Source of the DNA: an uncultured bacterium
Lineage (GTDB): Bacteria; Bacteroidota; Bacteroidia; Bacteroidales; Bacteroidaceae
NCBI GenBank assembly: GCA_905215555.1
Contig: CAJMQU010000005.1
Span: 1 to 64,000, forward strand
Length of the DNA stretch: 64,000 nucleotides
Direction of reading: 5' to 3'
Shown: piece by piece, positions 44,516 through 54,500 of the stretch
Layout: each line of letters starts with the position of its first letter
Position numbering within the stretch: position 1 is the stretch's first letter
Translations under genes and position numbers: made by a program
Notes under the pieces: generated by a model
Databases searched by the model: none
Told to the model about the DNA's origin: nothing
What the model saw: only the letters and a program-made list of their open reading frames with translations

Positions 44516-46705
44516 TTATTGTATTACGCGAAATGTAGCAGATGACCTGATGTCATCAGAAGCAGCCCCTACCTGAATTTGAAATTTTCCCGGCTCTACA
44601 ACCCACTCATGACGTTCAGGGTCATAAAAGCTTAAAGCATCTTTCCCAATAGTGAAATCCACCTCCACAGTTTCTCCCGGAGCGATTTTTATTTTTTTAA
44701 AACCTTTAAGTTCCTTGAGCGGACGAGGTAAAGACGACTCCATATCCGTGATATATAATTGCACAACTTCTGCTCCCTCTCTCTTCCCAGAATTAGTTAC
44801 GGGAATCGTAACAGTTATATTCTCATCACTTTTCATTGTTTTTTTATCAAGCATTACTTTGCCATAATCGAATGAAGTATAACTGAGCCCATGTCCGAAA
44901 GCAAACTGAGGCTTGATTTTCTTTTTTTCGAACCACCGGTATCCTACGAATATACCTTCTTTATATTCGACAGTCTCACCATCACCGGGATATGCATTGA
45001 ATGCATGGGCAGAATTATCCTCGATTTTCACAGGGAAAGAGAAAGGTAATTTTCCCGATGGATTAGTCTCACCAAACAAAACGGAAGCGATTGCATTCCC
45101 CGCCTCAGTACCTCCATACCAAGCCTGAACTATAGCTGGTACCTTTGGGCACCACGGCATAGCATAAGCATTTCCACATACCATAACCGCAACTAAAGAT
45201 GGGTTTTCCACAGCCAAAGCGGTGATCAAAGCATCCTGATCATACGGAAGATTATAAGACTGCCTATCTACTCCCTCACAATCTTGATAAAGACTCTTAT
45301 TCATTCCACCTATGTATAAAATCATATCCGCATTTTTAGCAGCTTTTACAGCCTCAACATGCAAACTGTCGTTTACAGCCTCCGATGCGGTCGAGGAATA
45401 TCCCGGTTGATAATTTATTTCAATTCGGTTTGCAGCATACTTACGAATTCCTTCAAGTGGCACTACCTCGTATTTCGATTTCGCTTCTGAAGATCCGCCA
45501 TCCCGGCTCATCATTTTCACTGCATTCTCACCGACTACAAGTATTCTATCTAAAGATTCTATGTTCAATGGCAAAATATTATGGTTGTTTTTCAGAAGAA
45601 CGATTCCATCCTCAGCAATCTGACGTGCCGCCATCGCATGTTCTTCTGAAGCAAGAGTTCCCCATGGACGTCCCTCCGACATATTGGTCCGATACATCAT
45701 ACGCAAAACCCGTCTGACTTTCTCATTCAGGACCTCTTCGCTCGCTTCATTATTTCTCAGCATCTTTAGATAAGGTGTACCAAGACGGTAATTTTGAAAT
45801 GCTTCCAAAGAGCCGAGATCCGTACCAAATTCCATATCCAAACCATTTTCAATGGCTTCCCGGGTATCATGTGTACCACCAAAATCTGAGACTACTACTC
45901 CATCAAATCCCCACTGTTCACGTAGTACATCTTTTAACAGGTAAGAGTTGTGACAGCAATACTGACCATCGAATTTATTATAAGCTCCCATAATAGCCCA
46001 AACTCCTGCTTCCTGTACAGCAGCCTTAAAAGCAGGGAAATAAATTTCGTGTAAGGTACGTTCATCTACAATCGTATTTATAGTTGTACGCTTGGTTTCC
46101 TGATTGTTAACAGCAAAATGCTTTACGCAAGCTGCCACATGGTTTTCTTGTACACCTTTAATATATGAGACAGCCATTCTTGATGTAAGATACGGGTCTT
46201 CGCCCATATATTCGAAATTACGACCATTCATAGGAGTTCGGAAAATATTCACAGCAGGCCCAAGAAGCATATTTTTATTTCGAAACAAAGCTTCTTCACT
46301 AAGATTTTTTCCAAAAAGATGTCCCATTTCAGTATTCCATGTTGCAGCAAGGCATACAAGAGCCGGAAATGCCGTACACGAATCACTCGACATCCCAGCA
46401 GGAATCCATGTTTGCCACACCATTTCCGGTCGTAATCCCGACGGGCCATCCGTCAGGTTATTTTCCGGGATTCCCAATCTTGGTACTCCCGCCGAACCAT
46501 AGCTTCTATCAGCATGAAGTAATCCCACTTTCTCTTCTAAAGTCATACGAGCCAAAGCATCATCAATACGTTCTTCTATCGGCCTCGAAGCATCTCTATA
46601 GACAGGTATCCCCTGAGCCCAAAGGCCAACAGAAAAGGTCGCCATAGCAACAAGCATGCTAATCTTCCTTATTGAAGACTTCATTTGTTTTTTGTTAATA
46701 TTCAT
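44516..46705 (-). CDS. GH3 family beta-glycosidase
   Basis: An exported enzyme of about 729 residues. I chose the ATG at 46705 (MNINKKQMK); an alternative is 46684 and an upstream TTG is less likely. The signal peptide ends near LWAQG. The N-terminal GH3 barrel carries GRNFEYMGEDPYL, CVKHFAVNNQE and the nucleophile Asp in GVVVSDFGGT (about residue 274). The second domain and the C-terminal fibronectin-III-like domain are present. Typical activity is beta-glucosidase, but GH3 also includes beta-xylosidases and N-acetylglucosaminidases. It is the first gene of the operon controlled by the candidate GntR operator. Confidence 0.88.
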   Translation of the reverse strand: MNINKKQMKSSIRKISMLVAMATFSVGLWAQGIPVYRDASRPIEERIDDALARMTLEEKVGLLHADRSYGSAGVPRLGIPENNLTDGPSGLRPEMVWQTWIPAGMSSDSCTAFPALVCLAATWNTEMGHLFGKNLSEEALFRNKNMLLGPAVNIFRTPMNGRNFEYMGEDPYLTSRMAVSYIKGVQENHVAACVKHFAVNNQETKRTTINTIVDERTLHEIYFPAFKAAVQEAGVWAIMGAYNKFDGQYCCHNSYLLKDVLREQWGFDGVVVSDFGGTHDTREAIENGLDMEFGTDLGSLEAFQNYRLGTPYLKMLRNNEASEEVLNEKVRRVLRMMYRTNMSEGRPWGTLASEEHAMAARQIAEDGIVLLKNNHNILPLNIESLDRILVVGENAVKMMSRDGGSSEAKSKYEVVPLEGIRKYAANRIEINYQPGYSSTASEAVNDSLHVEAVKAAKNADMILYIGGMNKSLYQDCEGVDRQSYNLPYDQDALITALAVENPSLVAVMVCGNAYAMPWCPKVPAIVQAWYGGTEAGNAIASVLFGETNPSGKLPFSFPVKIEDNSAHAFNAYPGDGETVEYKEGIFVGYRWFEKKKIKPQFAFGHGLSYTSFDYGKVMLDKKTMKSDENITVTIPVTNSGKREGAEVVQLYITDMESSLPRPLKELKGFKKIKIAPGETVEVDFTIGKDALSFYDPERHEWVVEPGKFQIQVGAASDDIRSSATFRVIQ

Positions 46706-46886
46706 ATTTTCACTAGGTTTTAGATATTCATTTTTTTGCAATTACAATAAAACACCACGCAAAAATGTCATTGACAATAAAAGGACAGTAATGGCTTTTC
46801 CATATTATATATAATAATTAGTATTATATCAAGTTACCAAAATACACAGATACACTTCCAGCGTTAAATGTTTAGATTAACCATTG

Positions 46887-46901
46887 TATGTTCATACATA
46901 T
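46887..46901. promoter_or_regulatory. Candidate GntR operator, GH3 operon
   Basis: TATGTTCATACATAT is the reverse complement of 57650-57664 in front of manA (15 of 15 bases). It contains the perfect dyad TGTATGTTCATACA (46885-46898). It begins about 9 bp past the -7 box, overlapping the expected transcription start, as expected for a repressor. Confidence 0.65.
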
Positions 46902-46909
46902 ATATGCGA

Positions 46910-46917
46910 CAAAGATA
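46910..46917 (-). promoter_or_regulatory. -7 box of the GH3-SusCD-GH92 operon
   Basis: The minus strand reads TATCTTTG, identical to the manA -7 box. A -33 TTTG lies 20 bp upstream (in ATTTGCGC), so both consensus elements are present. Confidence 0.7.
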
Positions 46918-47179
46918 AATGATTATTTCATAAAGCGCAAATAAAATAATTATTTTGTTTAATGAAAATAAAAATAAAACTTAAAATACCAATATTAAAC
47001 TTTAAAACTAATTTACAATACAAAAAGAGAGATTAGTATAAAAAAAACAATCAAGCATACGCATATAACACATAAAACAATATTTTAAAAAGAACACCCC
47101 AATAAACAGTGCTACACATAAAGAAAATATTTACACATACAAATCATAGATAAGTCCTCTTAAAAAAACACGAGAATTA

Positions 47180-47191
47180 ATGTTCATACAT
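47180..47191. promoter_or_regulatory. Third partial match to the candidate operator
   Basis: ATGTTCATACAT matches the 12-bp core of the two operator candidates. It lies about 280 bp upstream of the GH3 promoter, with no clear promoter of its own. It could be an auxiliary site or chance in AT-rich DNA. Confidence 0.3.
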
Positions 47192-47254
47192 TTATAATAT
47201 AAATAAAACTATTAGATCAATATTTTACTCCCCCAATATAATAATAAGTAGTAA

Positions 47255-47855
47255 ATTGAGTAGGAGGAAAATGAAGTGGCTTTCCTCCTACTTCATTTTC
47301 CAACCTCTCACACCACCGTACGTGCCGTTCAACATACGGGCGGTTCCTATTTTGGGTACCATTCGAGATAGTAATCCATCAAATTGACATAGCCTGCTTT
47401 ACGGAGCTTCTCGCTAGAATGTGCGGTAAGAAAACATTTACCTTGGAGTAGATTAAAGGAGTACTCGGCTCAAACAATCCATGGCCCATTACACCGCTAC
47501 ACAGATATTTGTGTATAAGACTGACTACACGCCCATCCTTGATGGTACGGCCAAGAAGTTCTATAAACCTGCTATGACTGACGGTATCAAAGAAGCATTC
47601 CAAGGCAAGTTCAACTACGTATTTGTAGCCGTCATTGATTATCGATTGAGCTTTCCGAAGTGCGTCATGACAGTTTCTCGTGGGACGGAAACAGTAGCTT
47701 ATCTTCGAGAATTGGCACTCATAGATGGGCGTCAGAACTTGGCTGATGGTTTGTTGCACCAATCGGTCAACCACAGTGAGAATATCCAAAAGCAGCTTCC
47801 GGCCATTAGGGCTCATTAAGGACGTACATCCGTTAGATAATGCTCATGCCGAGCT
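47255..47855 (-). pseudogene. Group II intron remnant with broken reverse transcriptase/maturase
   Basis: The reading frame at 47816-47379 encodes the middle of a group II intron reverse transcriptase: TVVDRLVQQTISQVLTPIYE, SYCFRPTRNCHDALRKAQ, INDGYKYVVELALECFFDTV and GRTIKDGRVVSLIHKYL. The N-terminus and the YADD catalytic block are missing. After a frame change the original C-terminus appears (SEKLRKAGYVNLMDYYLEWYPK, stop near 47350). Downstream, GTACGGTGGTGTGAGAGG resembles domain V, and a stem (47259-47290) resembles domain VI near the 3' end. The intron RNA domains I-IV upstream are not seen. It is inactive. Confidence 0.85.
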
Positions 47856-47859
47856 TACT

Positions 47860-47890
47860 AAAAAAACAGGCATTCCCTATCGGGAACGCC
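47860..47890 (-). terminator. Terminator of the manA-to-MFS operon
   Basis: GGCATTCCC (47869-47877) pairs with GGGAACGCC (47882-47890), with one G-U pair and a 4-nt loop. On the minus strand a run of seven T follows (47860-47866). It lies about 57 bp past the MFS stop codon and directly before the intron remnant. Confidence 0.85.
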
Positions 47891-47946
47891 CATAAAACCA
47901 AAATAGAAACAACAATACCTACATAGAATTAAAAAGGATATTAATG

Positions 47947-49119
47947 TCAGGCTTTTGCTGCTACCTTTATTCCAAATGCACAATATGTCAGATACAACAC
48001 ACAAGCTAGTACAACCATCACTCCACCTATAATACCTATAGTACCAATGGCAAAACCGATAACCGGAGTCACCACTCCCCCACCGGCGACAGCCGTAATC
48101 ATCAGACCTGAAATCTGATTTGCTTTCTCCGGACGAGCCTGTAGTGCCATCGAATAAATGATAGCAAATACAGACGAGGCAAAAAAGCCGACTGCACCTA
48201 TACATACTATATTCACTATATCTTCATCCACTCCTATCAAAACCAACAACGCAACAATGCAAGCTACTATATTCACTCGGAAATATTTCATTTCTGCAAT
48301 ACGAGTCAACAAAAAAGCTCCCAACAAAGCACCGACCGTACGACTCAGGAAATAAACCTGAGGAGCAAATTTCACATATTCATCAGTCCATCCAAAACGG
48401 ATAGCCATTAACTTTGAACTAATGAAATTTGTCGCCACATCCACACCTACGATAAAGAATATACCTAAAAACAACAACAGAATTGTCCGGTCTTTCAGCA
48501 ACGCAAATGTATTCTTCATAGAAAGACTACTATCCGACACAATATTCTTTTCCCGTTCGATAGGTGTCGCTATCAACCAAAGAGCCGACAACAAAGTTAT
48601 ACAACCAAGTATCGGAAAACAATAATACCATTTATCCGCCCCGAAGTACCCGACAGCCAACAGTACAATCTCCGGTCCAACCAAAGAAGAGGCTGCCTTT
48701 ATGACCTGACCGACCGTTAAACTGCTCGTCAAAAAGGCCTTATTGGTAATCACATTGTTAAGCAACGGATTCAATGAAACCTGCAATATAGCATTTCCTA
48801 TACCTAGCAGAGCATAAGCCACCATACAAGTCACACTATCATAAGCCAGCAATGGTAAAATCATGCCCACTACCGTAATTGCCATACTAATGAGAACAGT
48901 ATTCTTACGCCCCCATTTATTCATTTGATTTCCAACAGGAATTCCCAAAAACAGAAACCAGATAAACACCATCGAAGGTACAAAACCGGTCATCACAGGA
49001 GACCAGTTAAAACTGCGCTGCACATAGTCAGACGAAATGCCGACAATATCACAAAAGCCCATCACAAAAAAACCGAAGAGCACCGGAAGAGTCGTCAATA
49101 TAGAATTTTGTTTTTTCAT
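47947..49119 (-). CDS. MFS sugar transporter, FucP-like
   Basis: A 390-residue inner-membrane transporter with twelve predicted helices. The N-terminal segment FGFFVMGFCDIVGISSDYVQ and the loop GNQMNKWGRKNT (the MFS motif between helices 2 and 3) are visible, as is the pattern of FucP/GluP-type sugar:proton symporters. It probably brings free mannose or a related hexose from the periplasm to the cytoplasm, after release by the GH92 enzymes encoded just upstream; the substrate is an inference. It is the last gene of the operon and is followed by a terminator. Confidence 0.85.
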   Translation of the reverse strand: MKKQNSILTTLPVLFGFFVMGFCDIVGISSDYVQRSFNWSPVMTGFVPSMVFIWFLFLGIPVGNQMNKWGRKNTVLISMAITVVGMILPLLAYDSVTCMVAYALLGIGNAILQVSLNPLLNNVITNKAFLTSSLTVGQVIKAASSLVGPEIVLLAVGYFGADKWYYCFPILGCITLLSALWLIATPIEREKNIVSDSSLSMKNTFALLKDRTILLLFLGIFFIVGVDVATNFISSKLMAIRFGWTDEYVKFAPQVYFLSRTVGALLGAFLLTRIAEMKYFRVNIVACIVALLVLIGVDEDIVNIVCIGAVGFFASSVFAIIYSMALQARPEKANQISGLMITAVAGGGVVTPVIGFAIGTIGIIGGVMVVLACVLYLTYCAFGIKVAAKA

Positions 49120-49165
49120 ATTCAGAATTATTTATATAAACCTAATTATTCTTCACTCCACATTC

Positions 49166-51517
49166 CTAATAAACTAACTTTTCATTCGGAATATCACTCA
49201 ATTTCAAAGTTAGCTTTCCACCTTTCACCACCTTTTCAAAGGGTATCTGTACAGTTTCCTGTAACTGACCATCTAAAGATATCTCCTGTAAATAACAATC
49301 ATCCACAGATTGTCTCTTGGTTTCTATCACAAACTGCTTTCCTGGATAATAATCATTATTCAGCCTGATAGTTACCTTGTCAAACAAAGAAGCTCCTATT
49401 TGGAATTTCGGATTAATTTCTGTCAACCCCTTCACATCGAACAACCCTAATGCAGACATCACATACCAGGCCCCCAATTGTCCCTGATCTTCATCCTGTC
49501 CGTAACCATAGCCATGAATTCCCTCCAAACCATAGAATTCATCCAAAATTGCCCGCACCCACTTTTGAGATAAATAAGGCTTACCTGAAAAATTGAACAA
49601 CCAGGAAATATGTAAGTTAGGCTGGTTACCATGATTATAAACCGTCTTCAATCCTGCAAATGCATCAACCTCTATTCCGCCACCAAAAATACTCTTCTGC
49701 GAAAGCTGAAAAATACTATCAAGACGAGCGTTAAACGTTTCCTGCCCCACAAGAGTCACCAATTCATCTATATGATGAGGAACATAAAACGTATATTGTA
49801 CAGCATTACCTTCCTGAAAGCCTTTCCATGGGAGCAACGGATTAAAATCCTCAAGAAAATGCCCCTGTGTATCCTTTGGACGAATCAATCGGGTTTCTGC
49901 ATCATAAAGATTCTTCCAGCCGTTCGACAAACCGGAAAGCCACTCATAATCCGCATTTTTACCCAACTGTTTCGCAAATTGCGCAACAGCAAAGCTACTA
50001 AAACTATATTCCATAGTATGCGAAGCACCAAAGCCTGAACCCTCTTCACGAGTCACCATATCAAACTGTTTTCCATAAGGAGAATATCCACGCTCCACAA
50101 ACTGACGTACATCCATTTTCCCGGCACCTTCAGGTCTTCCACGCCATTCCACCTCATTCTTCAAGGCAGCTTCATACCCTAATTGTACATCAAAATCACG
50201 GATACCGCAATTATAAGCTGACGCAATAGCCAAACCTGTAAAATTCGTCCCTACCCCGGACACATACTTACTACAAGCAATTCCATCTCCCAGCCAACCA
50301 GCATCTTTATAAACCAGCAACTGACTTTTTATCCAGTCTGAATAATATTCAGGATAAGCCAACGACCAAAGTTGTGTCAAATTCCAAAATCCACCCCAGA
50401 TGGCATCCGTATTATAATGTTGATGCACCGGCCTCCCCTTTGCATCAAGCGCAATACGCCCCACAGTACCGTCATTTTTAGGATAATAGCCATTGACGTC
50501 ACTTGCCAGTCCACGTCCCAAAAGTGCATGAAACAATCCGGTATAGAACTTCACTTTATCCGCCTCTTCACCTCCTTCTACACAGATTCTACCCAACGAT
50601 TCATTCCAAACTTTCGTCGCATTCTTTTTCGCCTGTTCGAAAGTAACATCTGCAGCTTCAGCCTCTCTATTGAAACGGGCATTTTCTATCGAAGTATACG
50701 AAAGACCGACTTTCACCTCCACAGCCTCCTGTTCTTCAGTGGAAAATGTCACATAAAGACCGGCCCCCGGTCCCTTTTCCCGACATTTACCCGGAGTAAC
50801 CTCATCCTTCACAAAAGTACCTACCTTTACCGGCTTCTTATCCAACACAGCCGAAAAATACATACGTACATCCGCACCTTTCTGATAAATATTCACATAT
50901 ACAGGCGAAGTCACTACATAGCCTTCCACTCTGCCATCATCAAAGTACTGCACTTCGGCATCCTTCACCTCACCGCTTTCCCCCTGTTTATTGCCTATAT
51001 CAAATATCAGATTTGCCCGCTCCGACTTAGGATAAGTATAACGGTGAAATCCTACCCGTTGCATAGCGGTGAGTTCAGCTTTCACATCATAATCTTTCAG
51101 GAAGACAGAATAATAACCAGGAGCCGCTATTTCATCCTTTTTATCAAAACGCGAACGATACCCCCCATCCGGATCATCCAGTTCACCCGGCACGGTCTGC
51201 AAACTTCCTACTGTTGGTGCAAATACAACTCCGCCTATCTGAAATTCATGAAAATTAGCAAAGCCCTCGATGGAGGTATGACGAAAGTCATACCCCACCG
51301 CCTGCCAACCACCGGGATTCCCCAAATGCGCATCAGTAGAAGGAGCAAGCTTCGCCATACCGAACGGAACCGCTGCCGGTGTATAAAAGAACCAGCGACA
51401 ATGCGCAGTTCCGATATTCGGGTTCACATAGTCCACCAAAGCCTTATCATCTTTGATGCCTCCCGAACACCCCAGAACTGTACACATCCATATTGTCAAT
51501 AAACCAAGCCTTTTCAT
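49166..51517 (-). CDS. GH92 alpha-mannosidase lipoprotein
   Basis: A 783-residue lipoprotein of the GH92 family. The ATG at 51517 overlaps the stop codon of the preceding gene by 4 bp (ATGA), and gives a signal peptide with lipobox Cys17 (TVLGCSGG); an in-frame ATG four codons upstream is less likely. The domain starts VDYVNPNIGTAHCRWFF and carries the predicted catalytic Glu in EGNAVQYTFYVPHH and the Asp-Glu-Asp cluster in YGQDEDQGQLGAWYVMSALG. The overlap points to translational coupling with the larger GH92 gene, so the two may act in sequence on the same glycan. Confidence 0.9.
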   Translation of the reverse strand: MKRLGLLTIWMCTVLGCSGGIKDDKALVDYVNPNIGTAHCRWFFYTPAAVPFGMAKLAPSTDAHLGNPGGWQAVGYDFRHTSIEGFANFHEFQIGGVVFAPTVGSLQTVPGELDDPDGGYRSRFDKKDEIAAPGYYSVFLKDYDVKAELTAMQRVGFHRYTYPKSERANLIFDIGNKQGESGEVKDAEVQYFDDGRVEGYVVTSPVYVNIYQKGADVRMYFSAVLDKKPVKVGTFVKDEVTPGKCREKGPGAGLYVTFSTEEQEAVEVKVGLSYTSIENARFNREAEAADVTFEQAKKNATKVWNESLGRICVEGGEEADKVKFYTGLFHALLGRGLASDVNGYYPKNDGTVGRIALDAKGRPVHQHYNTDAIWGGFWNLTQLWSLAYPEYYSDWIKSQLLVYKDAGWLGDGIACSKYVSGVGTNFTGLAIASAYNCGIRDFDVQLGYEAALKNEVEWRGRPEGAGKMDVRQFVERGYSPYGKQFDMVTREEGSGFGASHTMEYSFSSFAVAQFAKQLGKNADYEWLSGLSNGWKNLYDAETRLIRPKDTQGHFLEDFNPLLPWKGFQEGNAVQYTFYVPHHIDELVTLVGQETFNARLDSIFQLSQKSIFGGGIEVDAFAGLKTVYNHGNQPNLHISWLFNFSGKPYLSQKWVRAILDEFYGLEGIHGYGYGQDEDQGQLGAWYVMSALGLFDVKGLTEINPKFQIGASLFDKVTIRLNNDYYPGKQFVIETKRQSVDDCYLQEISLDGQLQETVQIPFEKVVKGGKLTLKLSDIPNEKLVY

Positions 51518-54500
51518 TGGATACCCCATGATTCGTTAGGCTTATCCCCCATTTCCAGAATCAACTCTCCGCCTTTCAGCAGTTCTGAAGCCGGAAAGAA
51601 GAAACGATCCAACTTCTGTCCATTCAATGTAGCACCCTGGACATACTTGTTCTTTCTGGACACATTCTTAGCTTCTATCGTAAATGTCTCACCACGATTG
51701 TAACGCTTACCCAAATCAATAACCACTTTTTCATAAAGCGGACTGGCTATTTCATAAATCGGATCGAGGCTACAGCCGCCATCCGTCTGGAACAATCCCA
51801 AAGCAGCCATAACAAACCAGGCACTCATCTGCCCCTGATCTTCATCACCCAGGTAAGCATTAGCAACACCGTAACCATAATATTTATCAACGATGGAACG
51901 AGACCATTTCTGTGTCAACCAAGGCTTCTTAGCCCAGTTAAACAAGAAGGCAAAGTGCATGGATTGCTGATTACCTTGAACTACCGGATAGTCCCAGTAT
52001 TGGTCGTTCGGAGCGTTGTATCTCCAAGGTTCACTTACCTCAAAACCCCAGTTCAAACGATCCACAAATGCTTTTTCACCTATTATATCAATCAAGGCCG
52101 GAACATCCTGAGGAACAAAATAACTGAGCTGCCATGAATTCCCTTCTACATAATGATGATTACGCCCGGTTTGAAAAGCATCGAAATCCGGAACAAAGTT
52201 ACCGGCTGAATCACGCATATGCGCATAGCCATTTTCCGGATTAACAGCATTCTTCCACCAATATCCACGTTCATTAAACGTTGCATATTCCGTGTATTTT
52301 CCCAAAGCCTTAGCCATTTGTCCTACAGTCCAGTCATCATAAGAATACTCCAACGTATTGGAGAAGCGTCCCAGTTCAATAGGTACATACTTATATTTCA
52401 TGTAAGGCACTAAATCACGGTTTCCAGCAAATCCGCCAGCAACATGAGTTGCCGGTGTCGTCTGCATCTTTTTCATAGCCTCGAACGCCTTTTCCGCATC
52501 ATAGTCGCGAATCCCCATCTGATAGGCAGACACCATCAACGGAATTTCATGTTCAGCCACCATTACCGGAATATATTCCATCCCCGCCGGACCTTTCGCC
52601 AACCACCCGTTTGCATCATACAATGTCAATTGAGAATTTACCCATTTAGAACTCCATTCCGGTGTCACTAAGTTCCAGAATTGATTCAGATTCCAGAAAG
52701 TATTCCAGAAAGCATCACATCCTAAAGCTACATGTTCAGGATTTGTAAATTTGCGCACTTTCTCATCCGGTGACACCCATTCTCCATTCACATCGCTCCA
52801 TAAGTTACGACAAAGGGCGCGATACATATTAGTATAAAAGCGTACTTTCTCCATACGATCATTCGTACTAATAGCCAAACGATCAAGCACACCATTCCAC
52901 ACATCCTTCTGGTTCTGGACAACAGCTTCAAAATTCCAACCGAATTTATCGGAAATCTCTTTCTGCAGATTTTCCGAAGCATTGGCTATGCTCACCAATG
53001 ATACACCTGTACGAGCTTGTACTACAGGGTGTTTCTGCGTATCAAATTCTACATAAAGTCCCGCTTCCTTCAAATCCTTACCGGTAATATATTCTTCGTC
53101 CAGCAATTGGTCATTCTTCCATCCGCCTACTTTCTTAATAGGTGCATCAAATTCGATCACGAAATTCACAACATACTCCTGGTCAGCATCATCACTCCAT
53201 ACATGCGGGCGAGGAGAAAGCTGGTGAGAGCGTCCTTCAATCCTATAGTCACTGACTTTTCTGACATCCACCTCCTGCAAGTTATAATCATACTCTGCCT
53301 GAATATGCAGATCAATCATCACGCGCCCGTCCTTATCCTTGGGGAATGTGTACTTCTGAAAACTGGCTCTTTCAGTAGCTGTCACTTCTGCCAGAATCTC
53401 TGTATCAGTCAGGAATACCTTATAATATCCCAACGGAGTCTCTTCGGTTTTCTTATCAATGCGTGAGCGATAGCCTTCATCCGGACGGAACTGATCACCT
53501 ACCCGAGTAAACAATTTACCGTTAGTCGGCATCATACCTAATCCGCCCATTGTCCATTCATGAATGTGACTAAAGCAACCCAATGTCTCAAAAGTTGGTT
53601 GATAACCGGCCTGCCAGCCCATATTCTGATTGTCCGGACTCAGTTTCACCATACTGAAAGGCATCCAAGGGCCCGGTGCAATCATCCAGCGAGAATGTGC
53701 TGTACCTATTTTTGTATCTACATAATCGGCAAAAGTCTGCTTTTTCTGCGGAGAACGCAGAACTGTACCTTTTTCCAGCAATTGTCCATTTACAAACACT
53801 TGATATTCACTCTTCTTATTCTTTTTCACAGCAGGCATCGGAACTTCAAACACATAGCGGGCAGTATCCATCTTTGCAGCAAAAACATCCGTCCCGTCCA
53901 GTTTAACACTTAATTCAGGATTGCCGGATAAATGTTCCACATCAACCAGTAAAGGTTGTACATTTATTCCGTCCAACTCTATCTCATATCCTGCGGGAGA
54001 AACATTGCGCAAGAAAGCATATTCATTATTCTTCTCAAGAACAAGCCCGTCCGAACCTTCCAAACGAATCTGATCGAAGACAATCCAACCTCCCTCAAGA
54101 ACGGAAATAGTCACTGCATTTCCTCCTTTCTTTAAATCAGAAGCCGAAATCGGAAATTCCAGGATCTGCTCCTTAGCATCCTGAAGCTCACCTCCCAGTA
54201 CTTTTTCTGAATTTCCTTTAATCTCAAATTTCTTTTCGACCGAATTCACCACCAGCTTGACAACCGAACGGTTAGGATTGGCGTCCACCAAATCAACTAT
54301 CAATTTCCATTCACCGCGTTTCGGCAATTTTTCTACACCGAACAGGATATTAACATCATGAGTTCTCCAACCGGAGGTACCCCATGTCCCTCCCCACGTA
54401 TCATCAGGTCCGGGCAACACATAAGGAAGATCGGTCTTATCAACAGAAGTTCCTACCAGAAAATAACGGTCTTCATAACCAAAGTCATGAGCCAGAAATT

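Larger units (their letters stand above)
46742..47254. other. AT-rich intergenic region with the GH3 promoter
   Basis: No gene is visible here. The proximal part holds the promoter and operator of the GH3 operon (46887-46917), giving a 5' leader of about 200 nt. The distal part is very AT-rich with many A runs. It contains one further ATGTTCATACAT match at 47180-47191, and it ends at the 3' end of the group II intron remnant. Confidence 0.6.

Noticed and set aside
47481..47819. A 112-codon plus-strand frame inside the intron remnant
   Set aside because: It is the antisense of the broken reverse transcriptase, which matches the intron family.
50372..51502. A 376-codon open frame antisense to the 783-residue GH92 gene
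   Set aside because: It mirrors the real GH92 frame and shows no known motif; the minus-strand gene has a signal peptide and catalytic residues.
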